This document shows, piece by piece, positions 29,853-38,411 of a stretch of DNA of 64,000 nt. The translations under genes and the position numbers were made by a program. The stretch spans positions 806,001 through 870,000 of the forward strand of contig JAEBUN010000011.1 of NCBI GenBank assembly GCA_023014365.1, in the 5' to 3' direction. Position 1 is the stretch's first letter; each line of letters opens with the position of its first letter. The stretch comes from Lepiota brunneoincarnata (lineage: Eukaryota > Basidiomycota > Agaricomycetes > Agaricales > Agaricaceae). The notes beneath the pieces are model-generated. The model was not told the origin of the DNA. It saw only the letters and a program-made list of their open reading frames with translations, and did no database searches.

Positions 29853-31715
29853 CCCCAGACAGACCCCATGATTCTATACTGGTTGTGGTCGACCAGCTCA
29901 TGAAGGGGATAATTCTAGAACCTACTGCGAAAACTGCCAATGCGGACAAGATTGCTGAAATTCTTATCAAATGGCTATTCTCTAGATTTAGCCTTCCTGA
30001 AAAGGTTCTCAGTGATCGCAACCCCAGGTTCACCACCAAATCCATGAAAGAATTCTACAAACAACTTGGAATCGAACAAGCACTCTCTACTGCCTACCAC
30101 CTGCAAACAGACAGACAAACAGAGCAATTTAATCAAGAAATAGAACTATACCTTGGCATCTATTGCTCATCAAACCCAAACAAATGGGTAAAGGCACTTC
30201 CACTCTTGGAATATGTTCACAACTCAAAGACACATGCCAAACGCCAACATACCCCATTTAAACTCCTCTATGGATCAACCCCCAAAGGATTTCCAACCTC
30301 TGAGGAGCCAACAAACATTCCAGCAATAGGAGAGAAGTTTAAATACCTTGCCAAGATACACCAAGAAGCACAAGCTGCACATGAACAAGCCAGACTAAAA
30401 ATGGCTGCAAGATATAACTGGCCAGATATCAATCTAAAAGTTGGACAAAAGGTTTGGCTAGACAACCGCAACCTCCCAATTCAGTACACCTCAAAGAAAC
30501 TGACCCAATGCTGAGAAGGTCCCTTCACCATAACAAGAAAACTCAGACCTGTTACTTATGAACTAAAATTACCCATCAAATGGAAGATCCACAACAAGTT
30601 TTATGCAAGCCTCCTAATGCCTGCAGAAGAGAACGACACACATGGGGAATACAATACAGCCCCACCTCCTGACCTTGTCAATGGAGAAGAAGAATACAAG
30701 GTTGAGTCAATACTGTGCCACAGAAAATTCTGGAACAAGCATCAATTCCTAGTCAGATGGAAAGGATACCTTCCCACCAAGGACTCCTGGGAACCAGAAG
30801 CAAACCTGGAGAATGCCAAGGAAATCATTGAAGAATATAAAAGGGCCTACAAACTAAACAACTCCACCAATGACCCAACCACCCAACACTCAAGCAACCA
30901 CTCCAGACCTCCCAGAGCCAGACAACAATGGATACCTTCTCATCCAGGAAAGAATCATATCCCTGGCAAACCGCATCACAGGAAATAGCCAACCTGGCCC
31001 TGCTGCCAATACCATTGACAACCAACCAGACAGGACCAACAGTCCTTATATCATCTGGCATACCTTCCTTCCCTCCAATCAACCTGAAATATGATCCATC
31101 CTTTTACATGAAGTTCCCTTTCATATTACTGGAACCTGTCTTAAATGCAGTCCAGCAATGGTACCCCTGGTCAACACCTGCTGGAAGACATTTACTGCTC
31201 TTCTGTATCACAAGCACCTCATCTACGACCGAACAACAGAATTCCAAGAACTATGTACCACTATTCTTTCTAGCGCAACAGAGGAACAGGACCACACTAC
31301 CATTTCTGCCATGTTATCAACTGCTCTCACTGAATTCCCATTTGAGAGTCCAATCCCAAGCCCAAGCAATGGAAGTGGAAGTCAGGACTGCCCTGTCCTA
31401 CTTATCGGGACTGCCACCCAACCTTCCAACCCTCCCATGGTGGATACAAATAACCAACCACCAAGTGCTATACAAGTTATATCTGCTTCTAATGATGCCT
31501 CCACCAGGACTACCACCAATCACTTATCCAACACCAGAACTCGCTGCAATTGCTGCCATCGATTTGGCTATATCAAGGCAGGATGCCCACGCTACCAATG
31601 TCAATATTGTCAAAAGATTGCCCCCAGCCATTACAAAAAGCACTTTGAAAGAAACTCTTACCAGCATCAACCCACAAGTATGGTACCCGGCCTGTATCAC
31701 CGCCCACAAGGAATA

Positions 31716-32382
31716 TGTAAGGGGACGAGCGCCTTGTGCACCCCCTTATGCAAGGTATGTCTAGGGGTCTGTGGTTGGGTGTCTGGGCTCGGCCTCTCTA
31801 GCCGATGCCCAATGCCTAAGCCTGGCCTCAGCCTTCAGCCACCCCCATCCCTGAGTCCGATCCACGTACAACTGACATTGTTTGTGTATTGTTTGCATAT
31901 GTTATGTTCTAGTAGCTGTAAGGGGACTGGTGTCATGCGCATCGCGTCGCGCCCCCCCTTATGCAAGGCACTTCTAGGGACCTGCAGTTGGACGTCTGGG
32001 CTCAGCCTTCTTAGCTGATGCCCGATGCCCGAGCCCGGTCTCGGCCTTCGGCCACCCCCATCCCCGAGCCCGATCCGTGGGCGACTTCTTACTATTAGTT
32101 GCTTGTTTATTGTTTGCGTACGTTATTACTGGTAGCTATCGTAGTGTCTGGTTACCCGGTCTGTGCGCAGACCACTATGTATATATATAGCGTGGGTGGC
32201 GATTGTAATCACCACCTGAATAACAACTTGGTTCCGGTGCCTTTACTTCCCCTAACAGTAGCTACATAGTGTTTGGCTACCTGGTCTGTGCGCAGACCAC
32301 TATGTATATAAGTAGTGTGGGTGTCGACTGTATTCACCACCCAAATATCAACTTGGTTCCAGCACCATACCTTCCCCTAACA
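31716..32382 (+). mobile_element. Solo LTR family D, copy 2, itself split
   Basis: TGTAAGGGGACGAG...TTCCCCTAACA with the duplication GAATA on both sides (31711-31715, 32383-32387). Without the inner insertion and one of its TSD copies it is about 321 bp. Confidence 0.93.
31917..32257 (+). mobile_element. Solo LTR family D, copy 3, nested in copy 2 (341 bp)
   Basis: TGTAAGGGGACTGG...CCCCTAACA with the duplication GTAGC (31912-31916, 32258-32262). It is rich in CpG (for example GCGCATCGCGTCGCG at 31937-31951), whereas copy 2 and the surrounding Gypsy-2 are CpG-poor. It is thus the youngest of the nest. Confidence 0.95.
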
Positions 32383-32798
32383 GAATACCAAGCAGAGCTT
32401 GATCCCTCACATGCAAAACCACAAACAACAATATTCGACACATTATTGCAAACACCAAGCAGCACCCTGCCCCAGCCAGACCCCTCCGCACCCAAATTCA
32501 AAGTGCCCCTGTCATCATTCTGGCCACCAACGCCACCACCACATCTACTGGTAGAAGCCACCGACTTTCTGAATTGGTCCTTCAACACACCCATCACCAC
32601 TTGCTCCAGAGAACCCCTTGTCATCAACCTCACCCAAGACCTGCCATCCCCAGACCACTGAGTTATCGAAGCGACTCTCCAGAACCCAACCCCTACTATG
32701 ACTGGGACCCTGTTGCTGAATCAAACATCACAGGAGAGCTTGTCGGATTATACTGAGGATATGTCTGATGAGGACATCAGACCTTACGAAGGGGATAA

Positions 32799-33508
32799 TG
32801 TTATGAATAGTCCAGATTGAGAGGAACAAGAACAATTATTTGACTTTACAAGATGGGTACAGGAAACCACAGATCAGTTGCAGGCACAGGAGTATGAAGA
32901 CAAAGAAGGGGGATATTATAATGCCATGCAGGACCTGGCAAGAGAAGCAGGAATGGAGATAACTCTGGAGGATATTCTGGAATACCCTGAGGACAAAGAA
33001 GATAGTCATGGATTAACCAATCCAACCTCTGATATGGATGGAAGCACTGAGAGAGTGGAGACTGAGAATGGAGGAGAATCCATGGAGATAGAATCAGGAG
33101 AAGAGAATTATGAGTCAGAGGAAAGTGATGGAACATTGCACAGCAGTGGAATGGAGAACAAGGACACTGACTCATTGTAATATATAAATAACAGTAGGGT
33201 GCCATCAGCTAGGATGCGCATCATGGTCAAGACTGCACAGGACAAGTAGAACAGCCCAATAACCTATAACGAGTATATAGTATCTCATAGGTATATAAGG
33301 CCTGTACAAGTAGAGATTAAAGCCTTAAGCTTTAATCTTGTTAACAGCAGTCATTAACCCTCTCTGCCTTAACTTGGTGTGTTCCCTCGTTATCTCATTG
33401 AGTGCAATCAACTAAGCTCTGCAAGGCCAACCATCTCAGACACCTTGTAGAGTGATTGAAGGCTGTCTCCAGTTATCCTCTGATACAGAAGGAGCATGGA
33501 TCATAACA
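32799..33508 (+). repeat. 3' LTR of Gypsy-2
   Basis: 710 bp, same ends as the 5' LTR, preceded by the purine-rich CGAAGGGGATAA. It contains the acidic LTR ORF (32803-33180) with the same TGA at codon 6 as the 5' LTR, so the stop predates the insertion. The TSD GGGCC follows at 33509-33513. Confidence 0.94.
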
Positions 33509-33513
33509 GGGCC

Positions 33514-33979
33514 CATGCTCTCAAGACCAGTGAACTTGATGACCTGATATCATTAACCAATGAAAGTCCAAAATCTGCTAAGCATGCCCCACTGTAGTGT
33601 GTAACCAGGATGTTGTTCTGATAATGGATGTAAATCTTTAAGTAATATACATACAGGAATGTGCTCACCCCTTTCAGATCTCCATGGACAATCATCATAT
33701 TGTGCAAGTATTGCAGCCCAGAGGCAATGTCATGCACCTGAAAAAAACAGTTGCATAAAGTCAAGACCCAGGGACCTGGGGCTGCTTACCAATAAAAACC
33801 TATCAGCACCAGGGCATGTTCGGAGGTATTTGACCAGAGTGCCATTTTCCATCCAAGGTGAGACCAAGCACATCCTCCCTTCAGGGCCCCCCACATGATG
33901 CACACCATAAAATGGCAATACATTAGGGTGTTGCAGTTGTCCCCATATTGCAATTTATCTTACAAAGGACTAAGTTGCT
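33514..33979 (-). pseudogene. Kinase pseudogene, N-lobe and catalytic-loop block
   Basis: The minus strand reads A-I-W-G-Q-L-Q-H-P-N-V-L-P-F-Y-G and S-P-W-M-E-N-G-T-L, an intron, then H-D-I-A-S-G-L-Q-Y-L-H and I-V-H-G-D-L-K-G (catalytic loop), an intron, then N-I-L-V-T and A-D-F-G-L-S (DFG). All align with the paralogue at 38412-41277. It is bordered by LTR family A upstream and Gypsy-2 downstream. Confidence 0.92.
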
Positions 33980-34317
33980 TGTTAAATAAAGTGACAGATC
34001 ACTTATTGGTTAGTAACAAATTATGATATATAAGTAATTAGTTGTTATGTACACCCATCCCTTGGGGATGTCAATTAGTGGACACTGAGTTTCATGCCTC
34101 ATGTCCATTTTGACAGGATGGGACCTTAGACTAGCCAAATCCTATTATGTGAAGGGGAGTTACATACAAAGAACCTTTACACTTGACCAAATCAGTGGGC
34201 TTATCAAATCACACTATTATTAACAACGTGTGAATACATCAGTGATTGTTGATCAACTTGAGCTAGTGACTAGTGATCAGTGTGTCACTGATACTATTGA
34301 CTCTACTCAGTACAACA
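33980..34317 (+). mobile_element. Solo LTR family A (338 bp)
   Basis: TGTTAAATAAA...AGTACAACA with the perfect duplication TTGCT (33975-33979, 34318-34322). It sits at or beside an intron of the kinase pseudogene. The copy at 1-280 is its inverted relative. Confidence 0.95.
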
Positions 34318-35918
34318 TTGCTAGAGTCAACCAAAATAGGTACTTGGATACTTTGGCAGCCCGCACCTTCAGAAACTCATCATTTTTTTCCTTGTAAAAT
34401 ATTCTGAGAGCCTGACTAAAACTGTCACTAGCTCCGTACGAGCAGAGTCGACAAGTTGGGGAAATGTCAACAGCTATCAGAAATATTCAGACCTGTAGAG
34501 ATATGGAATTGGTCATCCTTACGTATGTGCTGCAGGAGATCAAGAAGGCTTTGTATCCCAGGTTTCTCGAGATCCAGCATTCTTTGATATTTCTGCTCAT
34601 CTCGCATCACTGAAAGCAGCTCTTGATATCGTTGATGCTCTTCTTCTGGAAGTCGCAGTATATTGTGGCCCTCAGGATGCTCTGGACTTGAGTCATGAGC
34701 GGACAGAAGAGAGTCAGCTATGTCGGTAGGTGGCTCGCTATACACCAGGGGATTTGTTTCACTCGTGGGGACAAGTTGGGGATAAGTCTCCCCCAGTCCA
34801 TGGGGGGATTTACTGAGTGGCATTCCCCCAGAGATACTTGTCATCCCCACACAAAGTGAAGCTATCGACTCATCGATTTGGCAGCCTGAGGAACCAGATG
34901 GGGAGTGAGGCAGTGGAACTGCGAGGTCTCGGGACAACAGATAAATTGCGATGGTTGCCCTGGCATAGGCTGCAAGATTTTCAACAGGAAGGTCATCAAA
35001 GGCACAATCCTCATGTCTCAGGGTTCCAGAGTTGGGAAGATTGAAAGACTCGTATCCATTAATGAATTTGCGAATATTGGTATCCCTTGTAGTAGCACTC
35101 TCCGGCTCATATAAGGGGGGAATTGATGCTTGAAGGTGAAAGGCAACGAAGGAACCTTGAACATGTACTTTTTTTAGCAATAACCAAGCTGTCCTCTTAT
35201 GCCATAACACTTACTCGCATAGGATGATACCATCATTGAGGACATGCTTAAATGACTGAATTCCGTCCATTTCCGAGAGTTCCCCGTCTGGCCAGGAACA
35301 TCCAAGGCGCTCGAGCATAGCTAGTCACATCGAGGGGGTACCGTCAGTGGTTGCGGGGACTTGGCTTCGCAAGGCTGCCTCTTCAATGATAAACTGCGTT
35401 TCCCTATGGAGCACGATCGCAGACATTCGAATGGGATCTACAGTTCCACCGAGACCAGTAGTAGTGGGGAATGGTGGTGGTGCATCCGAAGGGGGCGAGG
35501 GACCTTCATAGAATGGAAGAGGGGATGGTGCATGCTCAACTTTCTACTAAACTATAAGGTGGGTATACCCGAGGCAATACCGTCATGCACACACCTGGTC
35601 ACCCACTGGTGGGATCCCAGTACAACGTGATGAAGCAGGGATGAGTGGAATACTTGAGTTATTGTCAGAGGCAAGACTGGGAGGCCTAGTTTCTGCAACC
35701 GGTGAATAGATTGGAGGTAGACGGAGTAGTCTAGGGCTCTCTTTGGACGCCAATCTTCCAGGTGGGGTCGATGGAATTTCATCATAGGGTGGAGGAAGGG
35801 GGTCACTAGGCCCAGCTCTCTGCTCAAACTCAGTAAGAGGTAAAAAAACAATACACGATACAATGAAGAGAACTCGACTCTTCAGCACGTGAAAGGCGCC
35901 GAAACAAAACCGAAACAC
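34318..35918 (-). pseudogene. Kinase pseudogene, N-terminal exons
   Basis: Minus-strand blocks at 35918-35583 (Pro-rich: P-L-P-P-P-Y-D-E-I-P), about 35540-35220 (M-S-A-I-V-L-H-R-E-T-Q-F-I-I then S-F-K-H-V-L-N-D-G-I-I-L-C-E) and 35210-34467 (N-I-R-K-F-I-N-G-Y-E-S-F, L-A-A-Y-A-R-A-T-I-A-I-Y, D-E-Q-K-Y-Q-R-M-L-D) align in order with the N-terminal half of the paralogue. One in-frame TGA follows T-P-S-M near 35330. The gene would read on into 34318-34460, 33514-33979, 21830-22077 and 18735-19080. Exons right of 34.4 kb keep CpG; those inside the TE block do not. Confidence 0.82.
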
Positions 35919-36025
35919 GATCGAAACACGATCGAAACAGCGCTAACACGAACAAACAAAAGGGGCGAGTGTGGTTGGCGGAACAACCACTGGGCTTCGA
36001 AAACCGGGAAAGACGAGATAATTGC

Positions 36026-36068
36026 GAGAGAGCGAGAGAGAGAGGGAGAATGAGACTGAGAGGGAGTT
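36026..36068. repeat. GA-rich microsatellite
   Basis: A run of GAGAG/GAGGGAG units at the 5' side of the kinase pseudogene. It is a possible promoter-proximal purine tract; no other function can be supported. Confidence 0.6.
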
Positions 36069-36070
36069 TT

Positions 36071-38411
36071 TGGGTCCTATATTGACTGCCGAGCTCATAA
36101 GTGAGCTCGGAACTTTATATACAAGTAAATTATTGTACTAGCTATGTTTTCTGTACCGAAACGGATCGAAAAATCGAGAGATAATTATACTAGAACAAAT
36201 CTGGAGAATAAGGAACATGAAACAGGAGAGATCGTGAAGTTTTCACGACTACGTTAACAGGGAAATGGGAAAACAGAATAGAAAAGATGAAAGGGGTGGT
36301 ATGCGAGGCTCAGAGGAGTCTATATATGGGGAGAAAACTTATGCTATGGTTCAAGTTCAGGGAAAGGAATAGAAAAGTAGTGAAAATTTATTTGTTAGGG
36401 AATGTAAGAGGTTTCGAGTGAAAGGGATATGTCGCGAAATGATAACGGCTTTGTTCAGCTGGGCGCTCCGAGTTTCTTGATCCGAGTTTGGATTTCGGGT
36501 TCCGAGTTTGGGTTCCGAGTCCTACGAGAGGTGGCATAAGGCAGCCTTTGCAGGTGTAGCCGCTTGCCCACCTCTACAACAATATCAGATGACTCGTACC
36601 AGATTGTTAACTGGTACCAGAGGCAAAGGCCTGGTTGCAGAAAAATTGGCGGAAGCGTTATTGCCAGTAGCCTCAAGGCTGCAAAGCTTAGTCGTCAGAA
36701 CCAGTGGATAGATCCGAGGAAGCCGGACTGAGGATACAAGGACAGGATCCGGTTCCTGTACACGCAGGCTATATCGGTGCCAATGTTTGAGCATTATAAG
36801 GCGGTCATACCGGAGCCGTTAATGGAAGTTCACGTAGGGGTACTGCCTTGAGACTGTCCAACAACATTTTCGCGAGTAATTCTTCCATTCCGAGACTTTC
36901 CTCAACCTCTCCGGGTTCCGGGATACACGATAATTCGAAGTCGAAATTGACAAGCAAAATTTCGGACGATTCGTTTAAATCGCACCAAATCGAGTCTCCG
37001 TTCAATGGGCGGAATCCATTTACTTCGCTCCCAGCCGACGCGGGGGGCCCTCCATTAAGGGGCTGGAGGCACGGTAATTCTATGCTTGCAACGGTATCGC
37101 TCGTGGGGCATAACAACTCCTGTCACCACCGAAATTTATGTTGTCGACGGACGCAGATCATTTTGACGCACCCGATGGAGCTCCAATATTAACTCTATCT
37201 CGCTGCTCGTTGGTGAATCTGGACAGTTGTGGCTTGTGTTGCGTGCAGGTCGGAGATATACTTCATTCGGCTGCGGGATTGCTTCATGTTATGGGGTGGG
37301 TGAGAAAGAGTTAAGGATATGCACGTACCTGGATGGTATATCCCACTGATGTATCGCTACTGGTCTGGTCGATGTAGGTCACATGAAAAGATGATTCAAT
37401 GTTGATATGAACTGCATCCGGTTGAACCGTTTCCCCATGGGTTTCTCTGATATCTGTAACGGCAAGATCGAATTTCCTCCTCAAAGGAACTAGCCGAGGC
37501 TCGTGGCTCGATGTTATCTGGTTGCGGCGCCTCAGCAGCAAACCCGTGGAAAACGGTAAACACACAACTTCCGTAGAATGCGGTTCCTCTTTTCGCCTGG
37601 TGAATGTTACGCCCCCGAAGGCTACCACAAGGTCAACCCTCCTGTGGTCGGGCGAACACCTTCGGGACCCTTCTAAGCTTGCGGAAAGATACCAAGTTTC
37701 CAACAGCTCTAAGGCAGGAGTGGAACCCCATCCTCGAGCTGGCTACGAGTGGGCGCTGGTAGGTGGAATGTTTACGCCTCAGACCGCCAGGACTTATATC
37801 CCTTTAAGCCACAGTCAGAATTTGGGGTAGCTCGATGACGGTGTAGCATAGCACTGCCATTTTACATGCAGCGGGCATGCCTCCTATGGTAGAAGTAAGC
37901 ATGGGAATGCGGGATCTAGAAATACCTTCCGATCCAGAATCACTTGGCCGGTTGACACGGGCGTTCGCCAAAATATAGGTCACCGTATGTATCTCTATAC
38001 ATACTGCAGAAGATTGATGCTAAAGATTGCGAATAGGTTTCTTGTTCGAGGTGTGCCCCAGACATTTACATTGAGACTCAGGAAAAATAACGAAACATCC
38101 ATGATGATACGTTATATTCCAGTAATCAGCTATATGCCAGGCATGGTACGTGGTATACAGCAGTACACCTACGGACGATCATCCAGTCGGGGTTTGCATC
38201 CTCTGCAAACCTATTTCCCGGTTTCTTTAGGCTGGCGTTATTTGGCCGGCGGTGGCAGGAAAGGGCGTTCTCCACCGTATGGCCCAGGACAATGCTGTTG
38301 AGGGTTCAAAATTAGCGATCTACCCAGGGGGGGTTCCTGTCACGAGTGGCGGAAGTAGGAGGAGAAGTAGAAAGTCAGAGAAAAACTGCCAGCTGTAAAG
38401 TCTTATCCAAG
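36071..38411. other. Spacer between kinase paralogues, weak ORFs only
   Basis: Two minus-strand frames look moderately protein-like: 37703-37311 (130 aa, containing D-A-V-H-I-N-I-E-S-S-F-H-V-T-Y-I) and 37116-36805 (103 aa, acidic, E-L-L-A-K-M-L-L-D-S-L-K). They could be exons of one hypothetical gene, but I cannot join them with convincing splice sites and recognise no domain. The part at 37860-38130 is duplicated, in decayed form, at 17870-18200. Confidence 0.35.

Larger units (their letters stand above)
27010..30988 (+). pseudogene. Gypsy-2 integrase and chromodomain, split by three insertions
   Basis: The zinc domain (T-A-G-H-P-G-I near 27085, then Y-I-Q-G-C) is cut at 27184 and continues after the two LTRs with A-C-Q-Q-Y-K-I-N-H-H near 28228. 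The first catalytic Asp (L-M-D-L-I-T-D-L-P) is near 28320. The gag-only element then interrupts, and the frame resumes at 29853 with P-D-R-P-H-D-S-I-L-V-V-V-D-Q. The second Asp lies in L-S-D-R-N-P-R-F near 30010, with Q-E-I-E near 30135. A chromodomain is at about 30690-30840 (Y-K-V-E-S-I-L...R-W-K-G-Y-L...S-W-E-P-E). This C-terminal half is the best preserved part of pol. Confidence 0.9.
31000..32798 (+). pseudogene. Gypsy-2 ORF3 with zinc knuckles, running into the 3' LTR
   Basis: After the chromodomain, plus-strand frames stay coding. The central part (31158-31715) has a helical segment (T-C-W-K-T-F-T-A-L-L-Y-H-K), a Ser/Thr/Pro-rich linker and C-N-C-C-H-R-F-G-Y-I-K-A-G-C-P-R-Y then C-Q-Y-C-Q-K-I-A-P-S-H, aligning with the Gypsy-1 ORF3 fingers. 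It is cut by the LTR at 31716-32382 and resumes at 32383. The last part (from about 32698: S-L-S-D-Y-T-E-D-M-S-D-E-D-I) continues in the same frame through the polypurine tract (G-D-N-V) into the ATG of the LTR ORF. Function unknown. Confidence 0.6.
22078..33508 (+). mobile_element. Full-length Ty3/Gypsy chromovirus 'Gypsy-2' with nested insertions
   Basis: Two direct 710-bp LTRs (22078-22787, 32799-33508) with a perfect TSD GGGCC (22073-22077, 33509-33513). Plus-strand order: gag, protease, RT/RNase H, integrase, chromodomain, ORF3. Inside it are the solo LTRs at 27185-27511, 27524-28221 and 31716-32382 (the last containing another at 31917-32257) and the gag-only element at 28347-29852. Many in-frame TGA codons replace conserved Arg. 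The element interrupts the kinase activation loop. Confidence 0.95.

Noticed and set aside
1..34317. A 34-kb giant transposon bounded by 280-bp inverted repeats
   Set aside because: The right-hand repeat is a complete 338-bp solo LTR with its own TTGCT duplication; the left one is a second, inverted copy of the same LTR. No captain recombinase or cargo logic spans the interval.
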